Shown here: piece after piece, positions 34,032 to 43,202 of the stretch
Layout of the letters: each line of letters starts with the position of its first letter
How positions within the stretch are numbered: the first letter of the stretch is position 1
From: Paraburkholderia graminis C4D1M
Lineage (GTDB): Bacteria > Pseudomonadota > Gammaproteobacteria > Burkholderiales > Burkholderiaceae
Assembly: GCF_000172415.1 (NCBI RefSeq)
Contig: NZ_ABLD01000018.1
Location: forward strand, 80,243 to 144,242
Length of the DNA: 64,000 nucleotides
Direction: 5' to 3'
Program-made: the position numbers and the translations under genes
The notes under the pieces: generated by a model
What the model saw: the letters and a program-made list of their open reading frames with translations, nothing else
What the model was told of the DNA's origin: nothing
The model's database searches: none

Positions 34032-34043
34032 CTGACATGTCAG
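34032..34043. promoter_or_regulatory. 12-bp perfect palindrome at start of FAD oxidoreductase operon
   Basis: CTGACATGTCAG is a perfect 12-bp palindrome beginning 10 bp before the FAD oxidoreductase start and overlapping its ribosome binding site, inside the 198-bp divergent interval with the GntR gene. Its position suits repressor binding by the adjacent GntR-FCD protein. This is inferred from position and symmetry only. Confidence 0.4.
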
Positions 34044-34220
34044 CACAACATCAGGATAGCGATTGGAGTGAGGCCGCGTCAACCGCTGTCGATTGCAGGT
34101 TAACCCCGAGGGCGCATCGCGAAGCGCACGGTGCGGCAGGATCGGGGCCGGCGCAAGCCGCCTCACGCGGCCGATATGTAATACTCACTTTGGTCCAATC
34201 GAACTCTCTAACCGGCTTTC

Positions 34221-34907
34221 ATGACGAAATCCAGCACGCGTGCCACGCCCGCCGACCCCGATGCAAACGAGCCCAAGGTGGATTACGCCTATCGGCGTCT
34301 AGAAGAGATGATCGTGACGCGGGCACTGCCACCGGGCGCGCTCGTGTCCGAGGTGCAACTCGCAAACGAGATCAACGTGGGCCGCACGCCAGTGCGCGAG
34401 GCACTGGCGCGCCTGAAGCAGTTCGGGTTCGTGGAAACACATCCGCGGCGCGGCACATTCGTGTCGACCGTCGATGTTCGCAAGCAACTGGAACTGCTGG
34501 AAGTGCGTCGCGCCTTGGAGCCTCTTGTCGTGGCAGCAGCATGCGCGCGCGCCACAAGCGAGCAGCGCACGGAGATGAAATCGCTCGCCGACCACATCGT
34601 CCGGGCGGCCAGGCAGCGCAATGTGAATGAATATTTCCGGGTGAATCGCGCGATCCACGAACTGGAAGTCACCGCAACGCACAACTCGATGCTCACGACG
34701 ACCATGCAGGTCATCCATGCTCAATCACGGCGCTTCTGGTTCGTGCACGTACAGCAGAGCGAGGCTTTTGCGGAGGGCGCCGCTCGCCACGCGGCCGTGC
34801 TGCGCGCGATCGCGAAGGGTGCGGCCGACGAAGCGACGGTCGCGGGCGATGAACTGATGGTCTTCCTCGATCGGCTTACGCGCTCCGCGTTCGACACGTT
34901 CCGCTGA
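34221..34907 (+). CDS. GntR-family regulator, FCD subgroup
   Basis: This 228-residue repressor-type protein has a winged helix (about 20-90, with EVQLANEINVGRTPVREALA and PRRGTFVSTV) and an all-helical FCD ligand domain (about 100-215). In the ligand domain FRVNRAIHELEV and the histidines at about 140-210 would bind a metal and a carboxylate effector. FCD regulators usually sense small organic acids. It is divergent from the FAD oxidoreductase operon and likely regulates it. Confidence 0.92.
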   Translation: MTKSSTRATPADPDANEPKVDYAYRRLEEMIVTRALPPGALVSEVQLANEINVGRTPVREALARLKQFGFVETHPRRGTFVSTVDVRKQLELLEVRRALEPLVVAAACARATSEQRTEMKSLADHIVRAARQRNVNEYFRVNRAIHELEVTATHNSMLTTTMQVIHAQSRRFWFVHVQQSEAFAEGAARHAAVLRAIAKGAADEATVAGDELMVFLDRLTRSAFDTFR

Positions 34908-34965
34908 AGAGGCGTCGCAGTTTCGGTGTCAGGACACTTCGAGAGACGAGCGCCCGGATGTTCGT

Positions 34966-35826
34966 TCATGGATCGATCAAGCCATATTCAGCGGCGCGCC
35001 GATTGAAGTCTTCGTAACCGGTAAGTGCGTCGAGCGCGGCGCTGGACGCGAGCGATCCATCAAGTGCACGAATATCGCGTTGTTCCGTGAACGTCCGCAG
35101 GCTTTGCTCAATGGCATGTTGTGCCGCTTGCAGGCATAGGCCGTGATAGATCGCGACGTCGACTCCGGCCGCCTGCTCGTCGGCGACGCTCGCGCCGGCC
35201 GTGTTGACCAGCACGACCTTGCCCGGAATCCGCGCGCGGATTGTCGCCAGTTGGGCGACATCAAGCGCGCCCGGCATGACCGCGTCGGCCCCAGCGTCAA
35301 GATACGCGAGCATTCGTTCTAGCGCATCCAGTGGACTGCCGGTGACGTCGGCGATATCAGTGCGCGCGATGATCTGGAAGTTCGGATCTTCGCGCGCATC
35401 GAGCGCCGCGCGGATCTTCTGTACCATTTCCCTCGTCGAGAGCACTGCTTTTGGCATATTGGTGTGTTTGCCGCTGACGTGATCCTCGATATGGATCGCA
35501 CTAACGCCGGTTCGCTCGAGAGCGCGGATCGTCTTGCCGATACCTGTCGCGTTGAAGAAGCCGCCTTCGGCATCCGCGATCAGGGGAATGCTCAGTACGT
35601 CGCAGAACTCGGCGAGCCTCGCGCACAGCGTCGTCAGATCGAGCCAGCCGACGTCTGGTTGCCCGACGCTGGTCGATAGCGCATAGCTACCGACGTAGGC
35701 GACCTCGAAGCCTGCGCGTTGAACCTGCAACGCCGATAGCGGATCGAAGGTGCCGGGAGCAGCAAGCGTGCGCGGTCTGCTCATCCGCTGTCTCAGTCGG
35801 GCACGTAGGAGAACGGCTGCATTCAT
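34966..35826 (-). CDS. Isocitrate lyase/PEP mutase superfamily enzyme
   Basis: This 286-residue beta-barrel enzyme makes or breaks C-C or C-P bonds next to a carboxylate. Family metal-site features include PLIADAEGGFFN (Asp85) and IEDHVSGKHTN (Glu114, Asp115). The KKCGH catalytic cysteine loop of isocitrate and methylisocitrate lyases is replaced by SGKHTNM, so it is more like the oxaloacetate decarboxylase, PEP mutase or dimethylmalate-lyase-like members. Its ATG overlaps the MFS stop by 4 nt, so uptake and cleavage of one substrate are probably coupled. Confidence 0.88.
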   Translation of the reverse strand: MNAAVLLRARLRQRMSRPRTLAAPGTFDPLSALQVQRAGFEVAYVGSYALSTSVGQPDVGWLDLTTLCARLAEFCDVLSIPLIADAEGGFFNATGIGKTIRALERTGVSAIHIEDHVSGKHTNMPKAVLSTREMVQKIRAALDAREDPNFQIIARTDIADVTGSPLDALERMLAYLDAGADAVMPGALDVAQLATIRARIPGKVVLVNTAGASVADEQAAGVDVAIYHGLCLQAAQHAIEQSLRTFTEQRDIRALDGSLASSAALDALTGYEDFNRRAAEYGLIDP

Positions 35827-37160
35827 GACGACTCGAACTCCGCGGCGGCGAGATCCTGTGTGCCTGCCGGCGAAGGCAGGCGGTTGAACAACAGCAGCAG
35901 ACTACCCATCACGAGAATTCCGACCATGCCGAGCAGGCCGGCCTGCATCGTACCCGTCAGTGTCTTGAAATAGCCGATTAAGGTCGGACTCACGAAGCCT
36001 CCGAACAGTCCGATCGTGTTGACAAGCGCGACGCCGCCGGCTGCCGTGTCGCCCTTCATATAGTCGGACGGCATCGCCCAGAATACCGTGTACGCGGCCC
36101 ACAGCCCGGCGGTCGCCACCGTGAGGCTGATGATGGTGATCAGCAGGCTGGTATCGTTCAGCGCGGCGATCAGCAACGCGACGGCGGCTAGCGTGAGCAT
36201 CGACACCGTGTGCCAGCGGCGCTCGCCAAGGCGGTCCGAGCGGCGTCCCCACCAGACCATCGCAAAGATCGCCGCGATGTAGGGAATCGCCGCGAGGATG
36301 CCGATCGTCATTGTGCTGGTGACGCCAGCGCTCTTAAGGATGGTCGGCAGCCAGAAGCTCACGGTGTAATGCCCGCAGATGATGCAGAAGTACGAGACGC
36401 CGAGAAGCAGCACGCGTGGATCGGAGACCACTTGGCGGAACGAATGGTGACGAGGTTCGTTGCCTGCTGTGTCGTGCTTCAGCTCGGCGGCGAGCAGACG
36501 CTTGTCGGTGTCGCTGAGCCATTTCGCTTCGGCCGGGCGATCGGTGATCCAGAATAGGCCGAACACGCCGAGCAAGACGCTCGGCAGTCCCTCGGCAATG
36601 AACATCCATTGCCAGCCGTGGAGGCCGCCGACCGTGTCCAGCAGCATCATCGTGCCGGTCGACAGCGGCGCGCCGAAGATCCCGCCGATCGGCCCGCACA
36701 GCATGATCACGGTGATCGCGCGTGCCATCCGGTTCTGGGGGTACCAGTAGGTCAGGTAGAAAATCAGCCCGGGCGCGAAGCCAGCTTCGAACACGCCGAG
36801 CAGGAAGCGGATCACGTAGAACGCGTTCGCGCTCGTGACGAACATCATGCTCGCCGAGGTCAGTCCCCAGAGGATCATGATGCGGCTCAGCGTGCGCCGC
36901 GCGCCGATTTTCGGGAGCAGGATGTTGCTCGGAATCTCGAAAAGCATGTAGCTGAGAAAGAAGACGCCGGCGCCGAGACCGTACGCGCCGTCGCTCAGGC
37001 CGACGTCGGCCTGCATCTGCAACTTAGCGAAACCGATATTGATCCGGTCGAGATACGCAAACACATAGCACAGCGTCAAGAAAGGCAGGAGCCGCCAGTT
37101 GATCCGCGCAAACAGGTTATTCGTGGAGGTCGTCAACGACCACGTGGCGTCGTTTTGCAT
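35823..37160 (-). CDS. MFS transporter, tartrate/phthalate (ACS) type
   Basis: This is an approximately 445-residue permease with 12 membrane segments. It opens RINWRLLPFLTLCYVFAYLD and has NIGFAKLQMQADVGLSDGAY and FFLSYMLFEIPSNILLPKIG, all hallmarks of the ACS family that imports tartrate, phthalate and other dicarboxylates. A GTG at 37172 is an alternative start 4 codons earlier; neither start has a clear ribosome binding site. It is translationally coupled to the downstream lyase-like gene. The LysR gene at 37271-38221 is upstream on the same strand. Confidence 0.9.
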   Translation of the reverse strand: MQNDATWSLTTSTNNLFARINWRLLPFLTLCYVFAYLDRINIGFAKLQMQADVGLSDGAYGLGAGVFFLSYMLFEIPSNILLPKIGARRTLSRIMILWGLTSASMMFVTSANAFYVIRFLLGVFEAGFAPGLIFYLTYWYPQNRMARAITVIMLCGPIGGIFGAPLSTGTMMLLDTVGGLHGWQWMFIAEGLPSVLLGVFGLFWITDRPAEAKWLSDTDKRLLAAELKHDTAGNEPRHHSFRQVVSDPRVLLLGVSYFCIICGHYTVSFWLPTILKSAGVTSTMTIGILAAIPYIAAIFAMVWWGRRSDRLGERRWHTVSMLTLAAVALLIAALNDTSLLITIISLTVATAGLWAAYTVFWAMPSDYMKGDTAAGGVALVNTIGLFGGFVSPTLIGYFKTLTGTMQAGLLGMVGILVMGSLLLLFNRLPSPAGTQDLAAAEFESS

Positions 37161-37270
37161 GTTGTCATACACCGTCGGGGGATGGGAGGTGTGGACAATG
37201 TTTCCCGGTCAAAACGTGGGGCACAACAGCAATCGCATCGCCGTTGCGCTGCCTTTTCGGCATCGCTCGG

Positions 37271-38221
37271 TCAGCATCGCACAAGCGCACTGCTCACATG
37301 CACTTCGGAGCCGAATAGCGGCATTTGCTCGACGATCAGATCGAGCACGCGTTGCGCGGCATTCGGCAATCGACGGCCCTCGCGGACCAGCACGCACGAC
37401 TGTGCCGCACCGAACAGGGGATGCGCGAGCGGCGCGACGCAGAAGGCCGGATCCGCGCTATCAATGAGCGTCGCCGCGTACGTCAGGAAGGTAACGCCGT
37501 TGCCGCTGCGCACGAATCGCTTAAGCATCGCGACCGAGTTCGACACGAGCGCCGGCGTCAGCCGCACGCGCTCAAGGTCGGCGACCGTGCGCACGATCTG
37601 GCCCAGCCCGAAAGCCGACGACATCAGCGCGAGTGGAAACGGCGCGAGTTCGGCGATTGTCAGCGGTGTGTTCCGCGACGCGAGCGTGTGCGCGCCCGAC
37701 ATCAGCACGCAGACCGGGTTCGCGGCGATCGCATGCTGCGTCACACGCGCCGCGGGCTGCGGGTTGTACGCGAGGCCGATGTCCACCTCATCGTTCGCAA
37801 CTTCGCTGATGACGTCGTTGACCGCAAGCGTTTTCGCACTAATGTTCAATTGCGGATGCGCGTTGATAAACGGTGTCAGCACATGATCCATGAGCGGGTC
37901 GACGAAGCCTTCGCTGATGGCCAGGCGCACGCTGCCGATCTGAAGGCCGTTCAAATTTTGCAGCGTATTTTCAAACACCGCGCGTTCGGACTGGCAGCCG
38001 CGCCAGTACGCGAGCAGCGCGTGCGCTGCCTCGGTCGGCGCGACGCCGCGATTGCCGCGTTCGAACAACGGCGTGCCGATTTCGTCCTCGAGCAGCTTCA
38101 TCTGCCGTGTCAGCACTGAGGACGCGGTGTTGAGCGCGTCCGCCGCCGCGCGGATCGAGCCGCGCGCCAGAATTTCGTGGAAGTAGCGCAGACGGCGCTG
38201 GTTGATTTCACCAATGGCCAT
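37271..38221 (-). CDS. LysR-family transcriptional regulator
   Basis: This 316-residue regulator has its helix-turn-helix at about 20-50 (GSIRAAADALNTASSVLTRQ) and an effector domain from about 95. It lies 110 bp upstream of the MFS-lyase pair on the same strand and divergent from the M81 peptidase gene (286 bp away), so either or both could be targets. The start MAIGEINQRRLRYF fits the family. Confidence 0.92.
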   Translation of the reverse strand: MAIGEINQRRLRYFHEILARGSIRAAADALNTASSVLTRQMKLLEDEIGTPLFERGNRGVAPTEAAHALLAYWRGCQSERAVFENTLQNLNGLQIGSVRLAISEGFVDPLMDHVLTPFINAHPQLNISAKTLAVNDVISEVANDEVDIGLAYNPQPAARVTQHAIAANPVCVLMSGAHTLASRNTPLTIAELAPFPLALMSSAFGLGQIVRTVADLERVRLTPALVSNSVAMLKRFVRSGNGVTFLTYAATLIDSADPAFCVAPLAHPLFGAAQSCVLVREGRRLPNAAQRVLDLIVEQMPLFGSEVHVSSALVRC

Positions 38222-38507
38222 TCGGTTCTCCTGATCTGTCGGAATGATCTCGTCTGAGGCGAGTCGCGATGAACCCGACAGCCGTGCGACCTTCCGGGCT
38301 GTTGAAATGTTAGCAGTATGTCAGATCGTGCATCCGGGGGGCGAGGGACCGGTCTTTGTCAGCGTGCTGCCCGTCAGGCAGCGTCGAAGGCCGCATTTTG
38401 CTGTTGCCGCGCGCGCGGGTCTGGATCGAGCATTGAAGCCTGCGCTATTGCATCGGTCTATGCCTCGGGCATGGCAATTACCCGTCAAACCTACCAGACA
38501 AAGCGGA

Positions 38508-40016
38508 ATGAAAATATTGATCGCGGGTTTCCAGCACGAAACCAATACATTCGTCGAGCGAAAGGCGCTCTACCAGAACTTCGTGAATGGTGAAACGTTC
38601 CCCGCGTTGAGGCGCGGCCAGCAAGTGCTTGGTTTCCGAAACGTCAACCTTCCGATCGGGGGCTTCATTAGCGAGATCGAACCGGACGGTCATACGCTTG
38701 TCCCGGTACTTTGGGCAGGCGCAGGTCCCTCGGCACACGTTATGCATGACACGTATGAGAAGATTGCCGGCGAAATCGTCGAGGCGGCTGGAATGCATGT
38801 GCCGGATGCTGTTTACCTCGATCTGCACGGCGCCATGGTCGCCGAACAGACCAACGATGGCGAAGGCGAACTGCTGGCCCGCTTGCGAAGCGTGATCGGA
38901 CCTCGCGTTCCTATCGTCGCGTCGCTCGATTTGCACGCGAATGTCACCGAGCGCATGCTTGCTTGCGCCGACGCGCTTGTCGCGTACCGAACCTATCCCC
39001 ACGTCGACATGGCTACAACGGGCGCGCGAGCTGCTCGCCTTTTGCGGGCGCTTCTGGGTGGAGAGCGTTGGCACTGCGCCTGGCGCCGGTTGCCCTTTCT
39101 TATTCCCCTGAACGCAATGTGCACCCTCGTCGACCCGGCAAAGTCGGCCTTTGAGAAGGTCGAGCAACGTGAGAAGGCCGGTCTTGCCTCAATGTCGTTC
39201 ACACTCGGCTTTCCTGCCGCCGACTTCCCCGAATGCGGGCCGATGGTGTGGGCGTACGGGACACATAGGAATCCTGTGGAAGCCGCCGTCGGCCAAATTT
39301 TCGACGGGATAGCGCTTTCAGAGGCGGACTGGGCCGTCGATTTCCTCACGCCGGAGGACGCCGTGACGCAAGCCATGCAGCTGTCCGACGGCAAGAACAG
39401 ACCGGTCGTGATTGCCGATACGCAGGACAATCCGGGCGCCGGGGGCGAATCCAACACCACCGGAATGCTTCGGGCACTCATCGCCCAGGGCGCCAGTAGT
39501 GCTGCATTCGGCGTTGTTCATGATGCCGAGGCCGCTATCGCAGCACAGCAGACCGGCATCGGCCGCTCGCTGGAAATTGAACTGGGTGGTGAATCCGGCT
39601 TGCCTAATGGTGCGCGCTTTCGTGGTGTTTTCGAAGTCGTCGAACTGTCGGACGGGAAATGTGTGTTCGATGGCCCAATGCTGAATGGCATGCAGGTTCA
39701 GTTGGGGCTGACTGCATTGCTGAAAATCCACGAGATTTTCGTCATTGTCAGCAGCGAACGTCCGCCTCAGATGATGGATCGCAATCTCTATCGGGTGGCG
39801 GGTATCGAACCCGAGAACATGCGCGTTCTTGTCAACAAAAGTTCGGTGCACTTTCGTGCCGACTTCGACGCCATTGCTTGCGCGACACTCGTCGCAAAAG
39901 CGCCGGGAGCCATGCGCGCCGATCCGCGCGATCTTCCCTGGAAGGACTTGCGACCCGGTTTGCGCATCGCTCCGCTCGGCGCCCCCTTCAGCGCGCGCAT
40001 TGACGAGCCCGTATGA
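38508..40016 (+). CDS. M81-family metallopeptidase (MlrC-like)
   Basis: This 502-residue protein opens MKILIAGFQHETNTFVERKA, the signature start of the M81/MlrC family (the microcystinase C relatives). Probable metal-site blocks are LDLHGAMVAEQTNDGEGELL and SLDLHANVTERM, with a C-terminal MlrC domain starting near DTQDNPGAGGESNTTGML. Family members hydrolyse small peptides or amide-like compounds in the cytoplasm; the real substrate in soil bacteria is generally unknown. The start is chosen at the conserved MKI although the frame is open upstream. It is divergent from the LysR gene. Confidence 0.9.
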   Translation: MKILIAGFQHETNTFVERKALYQNFVNGETFPALRRGQQVLGFRNVNLPIGGFISEIEPDGHTLVPVLWAGAGPSAHVMHDTYEKIAGEIVEAAGMHVPDAVYLDLHGAMVAEQTNDGEGELLARLRSVIGPRVPIVASLDLHANVTERMLACADALVAYRTYPHVDMATTGARAARLLRALLGGERWHCAWRRLPFLIPLNAMCTLVDPAKSAFEKVEQREKAGLASMSFTLGFPAADFPECGPMVWAYGTHRNPVEAAVGQIFDGIALSEADWAVDFLTPEDAVTQAMQLSDGKNRPVVIADTQDNPGAGGESNTTGMLRALIAQGASSAAFGVVHDAEAAIAAQQTGIGRSLEIELGGESGLPNGARFRGVFEVVELSDGKCVFDGPMLNGMQVQLGLTALLKIHEIFVIVSSERPPQMMDRNLYRVAGIEPENMRVLVNKSSVHFRADFDAIACATLVAKAPGAMRADPRDLPWKDLRPGLRIAPLGAPFSARIDEPV

Positions 40017-40051
40017 ACAACGGGCCGGACCGCGCCGGAGGACCCCTTGGT

Positions 40052-41020
40052 TTAACTAATCTTGTCGGTGGCGATTTCGAATGACGGGCTGGCTTCCTCG
40101 ATCTGCGCCAGGATTGGTTCAACCTGCTGCCGTAGCCACTCAGAAGCCGGGTCTCGATCTGAATAGGCAGCCCAGACCATCGAAATTGGTGTGACTCTAA
40201 AGTCGAACGGGACGGGGCTTGCCACCAGCCCCAACAGCGCGGCGTACCGTTTGATGATCCTCGACGGCAACGTAGCGATGACAGGCGTTTGCATGACGGC
40301 GCCGAGAATGGTCAGGAATTCGGGCGCAGCCATGGCCACGTCAAGTTCAACGCCGGCGGCGCGCAGGGCGTCGTCCAGGCATCCGCGAATACTCGCGTTT
40401 TGCGAGACAAGGGCGTGTTTCTGAGCCAGGTACGCGCTTCGGCTGACGGGCATCGACAGATTGAGCAGGCGGGGGTTGAAGCAGCACATCAAGGACTGTT
40501 CGAACAGCAGTTTCCTTCGATGCCGTTCAGCGCCGTCGCCAAAACATCCAATCGCCAGATTGATCACGCCGTCATCCAGCATCCTGTGCACGTCGCCCGG
40601 TTGCGCCGGGCGACCGAGTAGCCGGATTCCTGGAGCACACCTTTGTACGTGGGCGGTCAAGCACGGCATCAGGAGCACCTCGAGCTCGCTCGAAAAGCCG
40701 ATCGAAAAAGTCCGCTCCTCGGTTTCGGGACGAAACCTTTCGCGGGCAGTGATCGCATGCTGAGCCTGCTCGAGAACCGTGCCGATTGCCGCCGCGAGCG
40801 CTTCAGATCGGGGCGTCGGCTTCATTGTGTGCCCCACACGAACGAAGAGTTGGTCATCGAACAGCATACGCAGCGTACCAAGGTTGTGGCTCATGGCCGA
40901 CTGCTGGATCTTCAACCGCGTAGCTGCCTTGGTGACGCTGCGCTCGCGCATCAGCGCATCGAAGGCGACCAGGAGATTCAGGTCGAAAGACCATAAATTG
41001 AAGTGATCGATGGAGCTCAT
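40052..41020 (-). CDS. LysR-family transcriptional regulator, NodD-like subgroup
   Basis: This 322-residue protein has a helix-turn-helix at about 28-58 (RSVTKAATRLKIQQSAMSHN), preceded by LWSFDLNLLVAFDALM, an opening typical of the NodD/NahR/LinR-like branch that senses aromatic or related effectors. It is divergent from the hydrolase genes at 41095 and 42015, 74 bp away, and probably activates them. A dyad overlaps its own start codon. Confidence 0.92.
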   Translation of the reverse strand: MSSIDHFNLWSFDLNLLVAFDALMRERSVTKAATRLKIQQSAMSHNLGTLRMLFDDQLFVRVGHTMKPTPRSEALAAAIGTVLEQAQHAITARERFRPETEERTFSIGFSSELEVLLMPCLTAHVQRCAPGIRLLGRPAQPGDVHRMLDDGVINLAIGCFGDGAERHRRKLLFEQSLMCCFNPRLLNLSMPVSRSAYLAQKHALVSQNASIRGCLDDALRAAGVELDVAMAAPEFLTILGAVMQTPVIATLPSRIIKRYAALLGLVASPVPFDFRVTPISMVWAAYSDRDPASEWLRQQVEPILAQIEEASPSFEIATDKIS

Positions 41021-41057
41021 GATTTGAATCGATTTGTTCGTTCGTTGTTCGAATCAT
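41019..41057. promoter_or_regulatory. Inverted repeat overlapping LysR start, candidate operator
   Basis: ATGATTTGAA (41019-41028) and TTCGAATCAT (41048-41057) form a 10-bp dyad with one mismatch and a 19-nt spacer. The first arm overlaps the LysR ATG. The site occupies most of the 74-bp divergent interval and fits LysR autoregulation plus activation of the hydrolase genes. The binding protein is inferred from location. Confidence 0.4.
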
Positions 41058-41094
41058 AGACTACGGACGTCCTTTCAGCCAAGCGAGATCCAAC

Positions 41095-41988
41095 ATGGTT
41101 CATCCGAACAAAACCTACCGGATCGGTGATGTGACCGTCACCAAGATCGAAGAAATGCGCCTGAACGTCGCGCCGCCGTCCTTTCTTTACCCGGCGTGGG
41201 AACCTGAACAACTCGAGCCCAATCTTCACTGGCTTACGCCCAGCAACATGGACGCGACGACCGGAAACCTGATCCAGAGCATTCACACGTGGCTGGTGCG
41301 CGCGCCGCATCACACCATCCTGATCGATACCGGCTCCGGCAACGACAAGGAACGGCCGCAGAATCAGATCTTCCATCATCTGAACACGCCGTATCTGCAG
41401 CGGCTCGCCGCGGTTGGCGTGCGCCCTGAGGAAGTCGACTATGTGTTGCATACGCACCTTCACGTCGACCATGTCGGCTGGAATACACGGCTCGTCGATC
41501 GCCGTTGGGTGCCGACCTTCCCGAATGCGCGGCACGTGTTCGCGAGGGCGGAGGAGGACTATTACGGCGGCCCCGACAGCCACAACGAAGTGAACGTGCC
41601 CAGCCTTGGCGTATTCGAGGACAGCGTCGCGCCGATCATTGCCTCCGGGCAGGCCGAACGCATCAGCAACGACGGGGGCGAGTACCTCGATAACTTCGTG
41701 TTCCGCCCGACCAAGGGACACAGTATTGGCCACATGTCGATTGAACTGCATTCGAAGGGGCAGGCGGCGCTCTTTACCGGAGACGTCATGCATCACCCGT
41801 TGCAGGTGGTGCGCCCCGACTGGAATTCGGTGTTCTGCGAATGGCAGGACGAGGCCCGCGCGTCGCGCCGCTGGGTGCTGGAGCAGGGGGCCGAACGCAA
41901 TCTGCTGCTGTTCACCCCGCACTTCGCCGAGACATCGGCCGGTTACGTCACCAGCCAGGGCGACCGTTTCTCCTGGCGCTATGAATAA
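41095..41988 (+). CDS. Metallo-beta-lactamase-fold hydrolase
   Basis: This 297-residue enzyme has the zinc-binding motif HTHLHVDHVG (His121, His123, Asp125, His126). Further ligand histidines follow in TKGHSIGHMSIE and near LLLFTPHFAET, and DVMHH provides the bridging aspartate region. The overall pattern resembles lactonase-like members. It is probably cytoplasmic because no signal peptide is seen. It is followed after 26 bp by an alpha/beta hydrolase and is divergent from a LysR gene, suggesting a two-step hydrolytic route. Confidence 0.92.
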   Translation: MVHPNKTYRIGDVTVTKIEEMRLNVAPPSFLYPAWEPEQLEPNLHWLTPSNMDATTGNLIQSIHTWLVRAPHHTILIDTGSGNDKERPQNQIFHHLNTPYLQRLAAVGVRPEEVDYVLHTHLHVDHVGWNTRLVDRRWVPTFPNARHVFARAEEDYYGGPDSHNEVNVPSLGVFEDSVAPIIASGQAERISNDGGEYLDNFVFRPTKGHSIGHMSIELHSKGQAALFTGDVMHHPLQVVRPDWNSVFCEWQDEARASRRWVLEQGAERNLLLFTPHFAETSAGYVTSQGDRFSWRYE

Positions 41989-42014
41989 TGAGCCAGACCC
42001 AGGAGCTACCCATC

Positions 42015-43022
42015 ATGAGCCAGAACATCGTAGTTAAAGGAAAGCAACTTGTCTTCGAGGAATTGCGCGTAGCGACCGGTACCCCCGGCATTGACCTCTA
42101 CGTTCGCAACAAGCGCCCCGCCTCGCTCGAGACCTTCACGGCGGAACGCACCATCGTCATGGTTCACGGTGCCACCTTTTCGTCGGGAAGCCTGTATGAC
42201 GTTCCGTTCAACGGAATGTCGTTCATCGACTTTCTTGCCGCGGCGGGATATGACGTCTATGCGCTCGACGTGCGTGGTTACGGCCATTCAACACGCCCGG
42301 CGGAGATGGAGCAGGCAGCGGATCTGAGTCCTCCGGTCGTCGGCACCGACATCGGGTTGGCCGATCTCGGCACCGTGGTCGATTACGTCCTCAAGCGTCG
42401 CCAGCTGGACAAAGTATCGGTATTTGGCATGTCATGGGGCGGCACAGTGGCGGGTGCCTATACCAGCCGCAATAACGACAAGGTCCATAAACTGGTCCTA
42501 TTGGCGCCGCAGTGGCTGAGCGATCGGCCGATTCCTATCGACACTGGCGGGAGGCTCGACGCGTGGCGCCTGGTTCCGGTGCGCGAAAGCAAGGCCCGCT
42601 GGCTCAGCACCGCACCGGAACACGGACGCGCGAGCCTGGTCCCGGAAGGTTGGTTCGAGCAGTGGGCCGATTTCACGCTGGCCGAGGATCCCTGGAGCCG
42701 GGAGCGCGCGCCGCACCAGTTGCGGGCCAGTAACGGCCCGATCCAGGATATCCGTGACTACTGGCGTGCGGGACGAAAATACTACGAGCCGGCCGAGATT
42801 CGTGTGCCCGTGTTGCTTGTCCATGGCGAGTGGGATATCGATGTGCCTATTGACCTCGCGCAGTCGCTTTTCCTTGAACTCAGGAACGCGCCTTACCGTC
42901 AATGGGCTGAAATAGGCGAAGCCACGCACCTCGTTTTGCTCGAGAAAAATCGCTTGCTCGCGTATCAGGCGATCCGGGACTTCTACGACCGCACTTTCCA
43001 GGAAGAAACCGGGAAGCGCTAG
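42015..43022 (+). CDS. Alpha/beta-fold hydrolase
   Basis: This is a 335-residue serine hydrolase. The oxyanion strand is IVMVHGATFSSG (about 47-58), the nucleophile elbow is GMSWGG with Ser140, a likely acid is Asp in LLVHGEWDIDVP, and the histidine is in GEATHLVLLE. The protein is longer than average, with a cap region around 160-250. The start at 42015 has AGGAG 10 nt upstream. It could act as an esterase, lactonase or C-C hydrolase on the product or substrate of the adjacent metallo-hydrolase. It probably shares that gene's transcript. Confidence 0.92.
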   Translation: MSQNIVVKGKQLVFEELRVATGTPGIDLYVRNKRPASLETFTAERTIVMVHGATFSSGSLYDVPFNGMSFIDFLAAAGYDVYALDVRGYGHSTRPAEMEQAADLSPPVVGTDIGLADLGTVVDYVLKRRQLDKVSVFGMSWGGTVAGAYTSRNNDKVHKLVLLAPQWLSDRPIPIDTGGRLDAWRLVPVRESKARWLSTAPEHGRASLVPEGWFEQWADFTLAEDPWSRERAPHQLRASNGPIQDIRDYWRAGRKYYEPAEIRVPVLLVHGEWDIDVPIDLAQSLFLELRNAPYRQWAEIGEATHLVLLEKNRLLAYQAIRDFYDRTFQEETGKR

Positions 43023-43202
43023 CACAAGCGCAGGCCCACGCCCGGAAGCCCCACACTCATTGCGACTCTCGTCGACAGGCTTATCGGCCTAAACAGTGGT
43101 GTGCCCGACGACTGACTATTAGTGCGATTGAGTTGCGATCGTCGAAAAGATTGCTAGTCGAGCACATTCTATAGATATAGATAAAAACCACTCGAGGCCC
43201 TC

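Noticed and set aside
36609..37886. A 425-codon plus-strand frame opposite the MFS and LysR genes
   Set aside because: It crosses two well-supported genes and an intergenic region and shows no domain.
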